NCBI GenBank assembly: GCA_021792135.1 | Contig: JAJYVF010000020.1 | Coordinates: forward strand, 1 to 64,000 | Source of the DNA: Acidobacteriota bacterium | GTDB lineage: Bacteria > Acidobacteriota > Terriglobia > Terriglobales > Acidobacteriaceae | Direction of reading: 5' to 3' | Length of the DNA: 64,000 nt | Shown here: positions 18,422 through 26,715 of the stretch, piece after piece | How the letters are laid out: each line of letters begins with the position of its first letter | How positions within the stretch are numbered: position 1 is the first letter of the stretch | Translations under genes and position numbers: made by a program | The notes under the pieces: model-generated | Told to the model about the DNA's origin: nothing | The model's database searches: none | The model's input: only the letters and a program-made list of their open reading frames with translations

Positions 18422-20209
18422 ATGCGGCCCTTCATCCAACCAATCCGGCCAGGCCAGGCCATCGCTGCGCTGCTCGTCTCTTGCATGGCGTGCGCCGCCC
18501 AGGAGCCGTCGTCCACCCTGCGCCAGGCCGATGCCGACTACCGCGCCGGTGTCGCGGCCCTCTCCCGCAATGATCTCAGGGCGGCGCGCCAGGAATTCGA
18601 GCAGGTCGTTCGCCTGGTGCCCGGCATAGAGCAGGGCCACAGCGCGCTCGGCGCTGTGCTGGTGCGAACTGGCGAAACCTCTGCCGGCATTCGTGAACTG
18701 GAGAAAGCCCTCGCAATTCGCGCGGATGACGCGAGCGCGGAACAGAACCTGGCGGTGGCCCTTGAGCAAAGCGGGCAGCCGGCGCGAGCATTGCCCTGGT
18801 TTGCGAAGCTGGAGGCAACAGCAGAGGAGAATAGCCGTCCGCTCCCGGCCGATCTGCTCGCAGCCTATGCGCGAGCGCTGGCGGCCACTCGCCAGCCTGC
18901 TGCGGCGCGTGCCCGGATGCACGAGGCGCTGAAGCAGGCTCCGCGCAGTGCGGAACTATGGGACGAGCTTGGAGCCATTGAGGCGCAGCAACAGAATTGG
19001 CACGAGGCGGAGCAGGAATTCACGCGAGCCGTGCAGCTGAATCCCGACCTGGCCATGGCCCACCTGCACCTCGGCGTGACGCTTCAGGCAGAACAGCGGG
19101 CCGGTGCTCTGGAGGAAATTCGCAGGGCCGATGCCCTGGCGCCCCGGAATCCCGTCATCACGCTGGAACTGGCGCAGTTGCTGATCGCGACGGGTAATGA
19201 CCGTGACGCGATTCCGCTGCTGCGGCGCGCCCTCACGCTGAATCCCGGTTCGGCCGCAGCCGCTGATCAGCTTGGCATGGCGCTGCAGCGCACGGGGCAG
19301 GTGAACGAGGCGATTCCGCTGCTCCGGAAGGCAGCCGCCGTCGGGCGCAACAATGCCGATGTCCTCTCCAATCTGGGCATGGCCCTCTGCCAGGCGCAGC
19401 GCGCGAAGGATGCGGTGCCGGTACTGCGGAAAGCTGTCTCGCTTGCGCCGCAAAATGTCGTCGCGCATGAAAACCTGGCCGCCGCATACATCCAGCTCAG
19501 CCAGTTCGACGACGCCATCGGGCAGTTGCGGCAGGCTCTGCACCTCGCCGCGGATTCCGCACAGCTGCACTACGATCTGGGGCTCGCTCTCAAGATGAAA
19601 GACGATGATGCCGACGCCATCCCGGAGTTCGAAGATGCCGGGAAGGAGAATCCCTCGGCATCGGAGCCGCCCTATGCGCTGGGGCTCCTGTATCTGCAGG
19701 CTGGCCGCTACAGCGATGCAGAACGCGAGCTGAGGACCGCGCTGCGTCTGCAACCACAGAACGGCGATGGGTGGGCCACGCTTGGCAGCATTGAGAATCA
19801 TCTCGGTAAACTGCCTGAGGCGGTGAGCGCGCTGCAGGAAGCGATCCGGCAGAGACCCGGCCAGCCCGCTCCGTATCTGACGCTCGCCGCCGTCCTCGTC
19901 AGGCAAAACCAGCCCGAGCAGGCCCGAGCCTTGCGTCACAAGGCCGCCGATCTGATGCGGACGAATATGAACCGGCAGCGGGCCGAGGTCTCCTGCAACT
20001 CCGGCAACGATCTGCTTAAACAGGGCAGGATTGCCGATGCTGTTGCAGCGTTTCGCGATGCGCTGAGCTTCGACCCGGGCAATGCGCAGGCACACCTGGG
20101 CCTGGCCAATGCTCTGCAACAGCAGGGAAAAACAGCGGAAGCGGCGGCGGAGAGACAGAAGGCGCAGGCTTCGATGACAGCATCTCCGGCGCAGGCGCCC
20201 CACAGATAG
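18422..20209 (+). CDS. Exported TPR-repeat protein, possible lipoprotein
   Basis: 595 residues. The N-terminus (PGQAIAALLVSCMACAAQEP) is hydrophobic with a lipobox-like LVSC, so it is secreted or lipid-anchored. From about residue 35 to 575 it is almost entirely tetratricopeptide repeats, recognisable by W/L-G-A/Y-A-F-P spacing such as LGVTLQAEQRAGALEEIRRA, AADQLGMALQRTGQVNEAIP and LGLANALQQQGKTAEAA. TPR arrays are protein-binding scaffolds; no catalytic motif is visible. It sits 60 bases after the second permease but just as naturally heads the downstream exported cytochrome/FG-GAP cluster, because all these products go to the envelope. The partner is unknown. Confidence 0.8.
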   Translation: MRPFIQPIRPGQAIAALLVSCMACAAQEPSSTLRQADADYRAGVAALSRNDLRAARQEFEQVVRLVPGIEQGHSALGAVLVRTGETSAGIRELEKALAIRADDASAEQNLAVALEQSGQPARALPWFAKLEATAEENSRPLPADLLAAYARALAATRQPAAARARMHEALKQAPRSAELWDELGAIEAQQQNWHEAEQEFTRAVQLNPDLAMAHLHLGVTLQAEQRAGALEEIRRADALAPRNPVITLELAQLLIATGNDRDAIPLLRRALTLNPGSAAAADQLGMALQRTGQVNEAIPLLRKAAAVGRNNADVLSNLGMALCQAQRAKDAVPVLRKAVSLAPQNVVAHENLAAAYIQLSQFDDAIGQLRQALHLAADSAQLHYDLGLALKMKDDDADAIPEFEDAGKENPSASEPPYALGLLYLQAGRYSDAERELRTALRLQPQNGDGWATLGSIENHLGKLPEAVSALQEAIRQRPGQPAPYLTLAAVLVRQNQPEQARALRHKAADLMRTNMNRQRAEVSCNSGNDLLKQGRIADAVAAFRDALSFDPGNAQAHLGLANALQQQGKTAEAAAERQKAQASMTASPAQAPHR

Positions 20210-20352
20210 CACGGCAACGATCGCAGCAGGCGTCTTTTCGCATGTTCAGCAGCCGGTCGAGTCTGCTATAGTGCCGCATGCTTCCTTCCTGATCTCCCCA
20301 TGAGTTCTGCGGAAGCAACCAGAAGAGTGGCGGCCCGAGCCGCCCTGCGCGT

Positions 20353-22563
20353 ATGAATCTTCGAGGCCGGATCATCGTCCTTGTCGTGATGGCTGCGCTG
20401 GCATCGCGGGTCCTGCGTCTGATGGCCAGCCCGCCTGAAGGCGATCAGAAGCAGGCACCTGTGAGTGTGGGTGCGCCCTACGACACCGGGATCCTGTCCT
20501 CCTATCGGCTGCCTTTCGGAAACAGCGGCGCTTTTCTGCCAGGGAATGCGGCTGTTGCGGGAAGCAGGTTTCTGCCTGCAAGTGCGTTTCCGAATGCGGC
20601 TTACTGTCGGCACTGCCACCAGGAGGCGTACCACGAATGGCGTCAGTCGGCGCACGCGAATTCCTTCCGCGCGCCCTTCTATCGCACCAGTGTCAATCTG
20701 CTCATGCATACCCAGGGCATTGAATACACGCGCCACTGTGACAGCTGCCATAATCCGCTCGCTGTGCTCTCGGGTGCGCTTACCAGCGGATCTGCGCTCG
20801 ACCGTTCCTTCGACCGGGATGGTGTCACCTGCATGGTTTGTCACTCCATTCAGAGCGTGCGGAGCAAGCTGGGAAACGGCAGCTATGTGATGGGTGTGCC
20901 CGCGGTAATGGTCGATGCGCAGGGGCGGCGCATCCCCGGTATCGTGCCCGACGCGGAGGTTCTCATGCATCTCGACCGGCATGAGAAGGCGGTGATGCAG
21001 GATTTCTATCGCACCCCTGTCTTCTGCTCCGCCTGTCATAAGGCGAATCTGCCGCCGGAACTGAATCACTATAAGTGGATCCGCGCATTTACGACCTATG
21101 ACGAGTGGCAGAATTCGAAGTTCTCGCAGCAGAATCCGCTGACCTTCTATTCCGCCGACTACAGCAGCTGCCAGGACTGCCACATGAAGCGCGTGGTGGC
21201 AACTCTGCCCGATTACGGCGCCAGCCAGGGCACGATTGCCTCGCACCGCTGGCTGGCCGGCAACACGGCGGTGCCTCTTTATTACGGCTATAACGAGCAG
21301 TTGCAGCAGACCATCGCCTTTCTGAAGAGCGGCGGTTATCTGAACGTGGACCTCTTTGCGCTGAGACAGAATGGCGGAGCGATGGTGGCGCCGCTGGGCA
21401 CAACGGCCTTCCAGGTGAAGCCAAACACGACGATGGAAGCCTGGGTTGTGGTGCAGAACAGGAACATCGGTCACTCGCTGCTGCCCGAGGTGCGCGACCT
21501 CTATGAGGCATGGATTCAGTTCACCGTCTCCGATGCCGCGGGCGCGAAGATCTACGAGAGCGGTTTTCTGAATCCGGATGGCACCCTCGACCCGCGCGCG
21601 CACAAGTTCGACAACCGGCCGGTGGATGTGAACGGCAATTTTGTCGATGACCACAAGGTCTGGACGATTCACTCGGTTGCCTACGACAACACCATCCAGT
21701 CCGGGCGTTCCGCCCTCGTGCGCTATGAGTTTCATATCCCTGCGAAAGCGCGTTTCCCGCTGACGGTGACGGCGCGGGTCAATTACCGCCATTTCCGGCA
21801 AAGTTATCTGAACAACGTCTTCGGCAGGGAGCATCCTGAGTATCCGGTGGTGAAACTCGCCTCCAGAAGTATGACCCTGAGCTTCGGCGAGAATCCTCCC
21901 GTGGAGCCGCTCCCCGGCGACAACCCGGAATGGATGCGCTGGAACAACGCCGGCATCGGACTGCTCGACGAGCAACAGTACGCCGATGCGCTGCATGCAT
22001 TTCAGCAGGTCGTCCACCTGATGCCGGATGACAAGGATGCTTACATCAATGTCGGTATTGCCTATCTGGCATGGGAGAAGTATACAGACGCGCGTGCCCC
22101 TCTGGAGAGGGCCCTCGTCCTGCGCCCCGATGATCCGCGCGCCCTCTATTATCTCGCGCTGGTCGAGCGTCGCGAGCGTCACTCACAGGCGGAAGTGGCC
22201 GACCTCGAGAAGGTTGTTGCGCGCTACCCTGACTGCCGCGATGCCCGGCGCGAACTGGGCATCTCCTATTACCAGCAGGACCGCCGCGCCGACGCTGTCC
22301 GTGAATTCCAGGCGCTGCAGGCCATCGATCCCGACGACCTCGCCGCGCACTACAACCTCGCCATTCTTTACCGCCGCATGGGGATGATGCAGAAGTCTTC
22401 GCAGGAGGTGAAGCTCTACACGATGGAGCGAGTGGATCCCGGTGCCCCGACTTATTCGCTGAATTATCTCCGCCGTCATCCGGAAATCTCCATCGAGAGC
22501 GATCCCTGGCACGTACACACGAACCTGCCCCAGGCGTCCGGGACGGGTGCAGGACAACCTTAG
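20353..22563 (+). CDS. Pentaheme c-type cytochrome fused to TPR repeats
   Basis: 736 residues with an N-terminal membrane anchor/signal (IIVLVVMAALASRVLRL). Five CXXCH heme sites occur at 85-89, 129-133, 160-164, 225-229 and 273-277. The YHEWRQSAHANSF segment after the first heme resembles cytochrome c554/multiheme nitrite-reductase-like domains. A beta-rich domain follows (about 335-510) with PNTTMEAWVVVQNRNIGHSLLPE, then four or more TPRs (about 520-685). This combination suggests a periplasmic electron carrier or oxidoreductase docked to partners by TPRs. It is followed after 21 bases by the FG-GAP protein. The substrate is unknown. The fusion of hemes and TPRs is the notable point. Confidence 0.85.
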   Translation: MNLRGRIIVLVVMAALASRVLRLMASPPEGDQKQAPVSVGAPYDTGILSSYRLPFGNSGAFLPGNAAVAGSRFLPASAFPNAAYCRHCHQEAYHEWRQSAHANSFRAPFYRTSVNLLMHTQGIEYTRHCDSCHNPLAVLSGALTSGSALDRSFDRDGVTCMVCHSIQSVRSKLGNGSYVMGVPAVMVDAQGRRIPGIVPDAEVLMHLDRHEKAVMQDFYRTPVFCSACHKANLPPELNHYKWIRAFTTYDEWQNSKFSQQNPLTFYSADYSSCQDCHMKRVVATLPDYGASQGTIASHRWLAGNTAVPLYYGYNEQLQQTIAFLKSGGYLNVDLFALRQNGGAMVAPLGTTAFQVKPNTTMEAWVVVQNRNIGHSLLPEVRDLYEAWIQFTVSDAAGAKIYESGFLNPDGTLDPRAHKFDNRPVDVNGNFVDDHKVWTIHSVAYDNTIQSGRSALVRYEFHIPAKARFPLTVTARVNYRHFRQSYLNNVFGREHPEYPVVKLASRSMTLSFGENPPVEPLPGDNPEWMRWNNAGIGLLDEQQYADALHAFQQVVHLMPDDKDAYINVGIAYLAWEKYTDARAPLERALVLRPDDPRALYYLALVERRERHSQAEVADLEKVVARYPDCRDARRELGISYYQQDRRADAVREFQALQAIDPDDLAAHYNLAILYRRMGMMQKSSQEVKLYTMERVDPGAPTYSLNYLRRHPEISIESDPWHVHTNLPQASGTGAGQP

Positions 22564-22584
22564 GATCCCTGGAGAATCAAATCC

Positions 22585-24465
22585 GTGAACCGCCGCAGCT
22601 TTATTCGATCGTTGAGCCGAACCGCTCTTGTCCTGCCGTTTGCCGATATCGTCGCGCTCGCGGCGCCCGTGCCTCAGCAGTCCTCGGCGCCTCCGGCTCC
22701 CATGAAGATCGGGCCCCACGAACGCAGCTACGACGCCAGGCCCGCCCCTCCGCCGCCCGGCCCCAGATCGCCGATTGAGGGAACGCCCCTGGGCATCCAG
22801 TTTGTCGATGTGGTGCAGGAGTGCGGCCTCAACGTGGAAACCATCTATGGTGGAGTCGGGTCGAACAAATATCTGCTGGAAACCACCGGATGCGGGCTGG
22901 CTTTCTACGACTACGACAATGACGGCTGGCTCGATCTGTTTCTGGTAAACGGCTGGCGTCTGGAAGGCTTCCCGGCGGACAAGGCGCCACACTGCCACCT
23001 GTTCAAAAGCAATCGCGACGGAACCTTTACCGACGTCACTATGGGTTCGGGCCTCGAACACAAGACGGGATGGGGACAGGCCTGTTGCGTCGGTGACTAC
23101 GACAACGACGGGCACGACGATCTGTTCGTAACTTACTACGGGCAGAGCGTCCTCTATCGCAATCACGGCGACGGAACCTTCACCGATGTGACGGCGCAGG
23201 CGGGGCTGATTCAGCCCGGGCCGAAGAAACGGTGGAACACGGGCTGCACCTTTGTGGACTACGACCGCGATGGACATCTCGATCTTTTTGTGGCCAACTA
23301 TGTGGATCTGGACCTGGAGACCGCCCCGCGACCGCAGGATGGCCCCTGCACATATAAGGGGATGCTGGTGGCGTGTGGTCCTCCCGGTCTGCCCGGCGGC
23401 AGAAATATCCTCTATCACAACAATGGCAACGGGACCTTTACCGATGCCAGCGAAAAATCTGGTATGTGGACGGCAGTCGGGACCTACGGACTGAGTGTTG
23501 CGGCCTCCGACCTCAATAATGACGGCTGGCCCGACATCTATGTGGCCAATGACTCCGCTCCGGCGACCCTCTATCTCAATCAGAAAGACGGCACCTTCCA
23601 GGACATCGCGATCGAAGCGGGCGCGGCGCTCTCCGCGGAAGCCAGGCCGCAGGCCGGCATGGGCGTTTCGATCGGCGACTATAACCGGGATGGCAATCTC
23701 GATGTCGTCAAGACAAACTTTGCCGGAGATACAGACTCTCTCTATACAAACCTGGGAGATGCTAACTTCGAGGATCGCACATACCCGAGCGGTTTAGGTG
23801 TAAATACACGCCTGCTTGGGTGGGGCGTCGGTTTCTTCGACATGGATAACGATGGCTGGCTCGATATCCTGATGTCGAACGGGCACGTATACCCGGAGGT
23901 GGATAAATCCAACGCCGATCTGAAATACGCGGAACATAAGTATCTCTACCGCAATCTGCGCAACGGCCGGTTTGAAGATGTGACTAACAAGGGCGGCCCG
24001 GGCATCCTGGAGAGTGCTTCCGCGCGCGGCACCGCCTTCGGCGATTACGACAACGACGGAGTTATCGATGTTGCGGTCAACTGCGTGAATGCTTTGCCGC
24101 AGCTTCTGCGCTGCGAATCGACTCTGAACCGCAACTGGATCAAGATCAGACTGGTTGGGGTGAAATCGAACCGCTCAGGGATAGGCAGCCGCATCTCCGT
24201 TACGGCAACGACCGTGCCCGGAGCGAGCAAACCTCTGGTGCAGATGGACGAACTGCGCAGCGGGGGAAGCTATTTCTCGCAAAACGATCTGCGCATGCAC
24301 TTTGGCCTGCAGCAGGCGAAACAGGTGGACCTACTGGAGATCCGCTGGCTGAGCGGCCAGGTGGATCAGATCCGCAACCTGGCGGTGAATCAGTTGTATG
24401 TGGTTCAGGAGGGCGGCCGGATTCTGGAGGCTGGGCCGCTGGCGCCGGCAAGGAGAAGGAGTTAG
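22585..24465 (+). CDS. Tat-exported FG-GAP/VCBS protein with ASPIC/UnbV domain (CRTAC1-like)
   Basis: 626 residues. A twin-arginine leader (NRRSFIRSLSRTALVLPFAD) is followed by a beta-propeller with seven calcium-binding-type loops of the pattern DxDxDG: DYDNDGWLDLF, DYDNDGHDDLF, DYDRDGHLDLF, DLNNDGWPDIY, DYNRDGNLDVV, DMDNDGWLDIL and DYDNDGVIDVA. The C-terminal part (about 510-610) is the ASPIC/UnbV domain with NWIKIRLVGVKSNRSGIGSR and LRSGGSYFSQNDLRMHFGL. The GTG start has GGAG about nine bases upstream. Tat export implies folding in the cytoplasm. Family members are extracellular and their role is not known. It lies in one operon with the pentaheme cytochrome. Confidence 0.85.
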   Translation: MNRRSFIRSLSRTALVLPFADIVALAAPVPQQSSAPPAPMKIGPHERSYDARPAPPPPGPRSPIEGTPLGIQFVDVVQECGLNVETIYGGVGSNKYLLETTGCGLAFYDYDNDGWLDLFLVNGWRLEGFPADKAPHCHLFKSNRDGTFTDVTMGSGLEHKTGWGQACCVGDYDNDGHDDLFVTYYGQSVLYRNHGDGTFTDVTAQAGLIQPGPKKRWNTGCTFVDYDRDGHLDLFVANYVDLDLETAPRPQDGPCTYKGMLVACGPPGLPGGRNILYHNNGNGTFTDASEKSGMWTAVGTYGLSVAASDLNNDGWPDIYVANDSAPATLYLNQKDGTFQDIAIEAGAALSAEARPQAGMGVSIGDYNRDGNLDVVKTNFAGDTDSLYTNLGDANFEDRTYPSGLGVNTRLLGWGVGFFDMDNDGWLDILMSNGHVYPEVDKSNADLKYAEHKYLYRNLRNGRFEDVTNKGGPGILESASARGTAFGDYDNDGVIDVAVNCVNALPQLLRCESTLNRNWIKIRLVGVKSNRSGIGSRISVTATTVPGASKPLVQMDELRSGGSYFSQNDLRMHFGLQQAKQVDLLEIRWLSGQVDQIRNLAVNQLYVVQEGGRILEAGPLAPARRRS

Positions 24466-24466
24466 C

Positions 24467-24970
24467 CTGTCCCCGACGAAGAAGTACATTATTCCGGTGT
24501 TGTTGCTTTTCTGCGCGCTTTCTGCGGATGCACAGTCCAGCGGCGGCTCTTACGCGAATGCCCATCTTGCCGCAGGTACATGTCCCTGGCTGACGGCGGG
24601 AACGGCGGCTGGCGCGCTTGGCGGCGGGGTATCTGCCTCAATCTCCGTAACTGACCTTTCTGCGGGAACCTGCCGATTCGTGCGCCGCGGTGAGGCGATG
24701 GAGTTTCTTGAGATCCGCGTGACCACGGCGCCGCTTGCCGGTTGCCCGGCGGGCAGCCTTCCCCTTCAGGGCATTGGCAACGAGACCCAGAGATGCAGGG
24801 CTTCGCGGTCACACGGCATTCAGGAAGAGATGGCGAGTGGCAGGGTCCGCGCCGTGCATTTCACCGTGGTGATGGCTGTTCGCCGCGGCAGGCGAGGCGC
24901 GAAGCCGCAGGAACCGGATGACGACAAACTGGCGCGGATTGCGGAAGAGGTTGCGGGAAATCTGTATTGA
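24467..24970 (+). CDS. Small exported protein, no recognised family, probable CTG start
   Basis: About 167 residues. The frame is preceded by AAGGAG and the first usable codon after the upstream stop (24463-24465) is CTG at 24467. The product then begins with a clean signal peptide: two lysines, the core IIPVLLLFCALSADAQ and a cleavage site after ADA. An ATG at 24398 exists but lies 68 bases inside the previous gene and would bury the signal. The mature part has four cysteines (motifs GTCPW, GTCRF, AGCPAG, QRCRA), suggesting disulfide bonds, and a basic C-terminus. It is co-directional with the cytochrome/FG-GAP genes and probably in their operon. Function unknown. Confidence 0.6.
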   Translation: MSPTKKYIIPVLLLFCALSADAQSSGGSYANAHLAAGTCPWLTAGTAAGALGGGVSASISVTDLSAGTCRFVRRGEAMEFLEIRVTTAPLAGCPAGSLPLQGIGNETQRCRASRSHGIQEEMASGRVRAVHFTVVMAVRRGRRGAKPQEPDDDKLARIAEEVAGNLY

Positions 24971-25023
24971 GCATCATCGCCCGCTTGCACGAAGAGACCC
25001 AGGCATTGCGCTGCGCTGATCGT

Positions 25024-25410
25024 CTATTTCGCAGAGGGAGCTTGCCATGTCCGGCACCCCGGAGCCTCGTTGCTCCGGCAGGAACTGAGAAAGGCGACCA
25101 GATCGCTGATCTGACGGTTGCTGAGAACAGCACCCCAGGGAGGCATTCCGTGGCCTCCGTGCAGGATCTGATTCCTGATCTGACTCGGATTGCGGCGAAG
25201 GGCGACGCTGCCCAGATCGGGCGCTCGCCTCGCCCCTACCCCCGTGATGCTGTGACAGCGCATACAGCCGATGGTCTGAAAAGCCACGGCGCCGCGCTCG
25301 CGAGCCTTAGGGCTGGCAGCAAAACCCGCCGGCGCCGCAGCCCAGAGCAGGAGGGCAGAGATCACCCACAGCCGGCAGGAGTTTGCAACCTGAGTAATAA
25401 CCCTGTTCAT
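25024..25410 (-). CDS. Monoheme exported cytochrome c
   Basis: 128 residues. A signal peptide (RLWVISALLLWAAAPAGFA) is followed by a single class-I heme site CMRCH near residue 55, the distal PPWG segment with a methionine in HGMPPWGAVLS, and the terminal helix ISDLVAFLSSC. It is a soluble or loosely bound periplasmic electron carrier. It lies convergent to the exported heme cluster and divergent from ispH. The assumed ATG at 25410 touches a perfect inverted repeat and has no ribosome-binding site, so regulation or the exact start is unusual. Confidence 0.8.
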   Translation of the reverse strand: MNRVITQVANSCRLWVISALLLWAAAPAGFAASPKARERGAVAFQTIGCMRCHSITGVGARRAPDLGSVALRRNPSQIRNQILHGGHGMPPWGAVLSNRQISDLVAFLSSCRSNEAPGCRTWQAPSAK

Positions 25411-25428
25411 CGGTAGAAATTCTACCGA
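25410..25428. promoter_or_regulatory. Perfect inverted repeat at the cytochrome start (operator or mRNA hairpin)
   Basis: TCGGTAGAA-A-TTCTACCGA has nine-base perfect arms. Its core GGTAGA-N3-TCTACC matches the padR operator at 12658-12678. In RNA it would also fold over the initiation region of the cytochrome. Confidence 0.65.
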
Positions 25429-25638
25429 ACGGCGCACTACATGTGACCCGATTCGGAGCGATGCAGGTGCGCCGGGAGAGCCGCCGGCAGCCGGGCTGTT
25501 CATTCAACAGCCTTCTCCCTCGGCGGAGCACCGCGTCTGCAGGATCGCAGATTCAGCTTCGCGCTTTCCGCAGACCCGTTGAATCAGGTGTGGCACGGGG
25601 ACCACAGGCTTCAGGGAGGAGACCACCAGCCTTCACGG

Positions 25639-25644
25639 TATACT
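25639..25644 (+). promoter_or_regulatory. -10 box of ispH, possible leaderless start
   Basis: TATACT sits so that transcription would begin at or next to GTG 25651, the first codon of ispH. No Shine-Dalgarno sequence precedes that codon. No clear -35 box is seen. Confidence 0.35.
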
Positions 25645-25650
25645 GGATAG

Positions 25651-26658
25651 GTGACTGCGATCACAATGGGCACTCCTGCCGACACTTCCCCTACCGAGGC
25701 GCCGGCTTCGGCGAAACGAGTTCTGCTGCTTAAGCCCCGTGGGTTTTGCGCGGGCGTGGTGCGCGCCATCGATGTGGTGCGGATCGCTCTGGAAACCTTC
25801 GGAGCCCCAATCTACGTGCGCAAGGAGATCGTGCACAACCGCTTCGTGGTCAATGAGCTGGCGGAGAAGGGCGCGATCTTTGTCGACGATATCCATCAGG
25901 TTCCCGAAGGCGCACGGGTCATCTACTCCGCGCATGGAGTTTCGCCGGCCGTGCGGCAGCATTCGAAGGAACGCAGGCTGAAGGTGATCGACGCCACCTG
26001 CCCGCTGGTGACCAAGGTCCACGTCGAAGCGGTGAAGTTCGCAAAGCAGGGCTATTCCCTGGTATTGATCGGCCACCGCGATCACGATGAAATCGAGGGC
26101 ACCCTGGGAGAGGCGCCGCAGGTGACCCAGGTTGTGTCGAGCGTCGAAGAAGTGCAGGCACTCGAGGTGCCCGATCCTGAGCGCGTTGCTTATCTCACGC
26201 AGACCACTCTGTCGCTGGATGAGTCCCGCGATATCATTCAGGCGCTGAAGATGAAGTTCCCGAAGATCGCCGGACCGCACACCCAGGATATCTGTTACGC
26301 GACGGAGAATCGCCAGGTCGCGGTGAAGAATGTGGCCCACAGTGCGGACGTGGTGCTGGTTGTGGGCTCCAACAACAGCTCCAACTCCAACCGCCTGGTG
26401 GAGGTTTCGCGCAACCTCGGGACGCGCGGCTATCTCATCGACAACGCCGATGCCATCGATCCCGTCTGGCTGCAGGGTGTCACCAATGTTGCGGTGACCG
26501 CCGGAGCTTCCGCCCCCGAAATTCTGGTTGAGGGAGTCATCGGCTATCTGCGCTCCAGCGGTTTCGAAACGGTTGAGGAAGTGGAGGTTATGCCGGAGAA
26601 CGTCCGTTTTGGGCTTCCACCGGAAATCGTGCAGGCCATACATTCGGCTCCGCAGTGA
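25651..26658 (+). CDS. ispH: 4-hydroxy-3-methylbut-2-enyl diphosphate reductase
   Basis: The last enzyme of the MEP pathway: it reduces HMBPP to IPP and DMAPP in the cytoplasm with a [4Fe-4S] cluster. The three cluster cysteines are C33 in RGFCAGVVRAI, C117 in ATCPLV and C215 in DICYATENRQ. Also present are YSAHGVSP, LIGHRDHDEIEGT and the substrate-binding GSNNSSNSNRL. At 335 residues it is full length. GTG 25651 or ATG 25666 can start it. Placement directly before squalene-hopene cyclase fits supply of isoprenoid precursors to hopanoids. Confidence 0.95.
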   Translation: MTAITMGTPADTSPTEAPASAKRVLLLKPRGFCAGVVRAIDVVRIALETFGAPIYVRKEIVHNRFVVNELAEKGAIFVDDIHQVPEGARVIYSAHGVSPAVRQHSKERRLKVIDATCPLVTKVHVEAVKFAKQGYSLVLIGHRDHDEIEGTLGEAPQVTQVVSSVEEVQALEVPDPERVAYLTQTTLSLDESRDIIQALKMKFPKIAGPHTQDICYATENRQVAVKNVAHSADVVLVVGSNNSSNSNRLVEVSRNLGTRGYLIDNADAIDPVWLQGVTNVAVTAGASAPEILVEGVIGYLRSSGFETVEEVEVMPENVRFGLPPEIVQAIHSAPQ

Positions 26659-26715
26659 TTCGTGTCCCGCGATACGGGCATCGCATTAGACAGAGGGAGC
26701 AGGTTTTTCAGGCGC

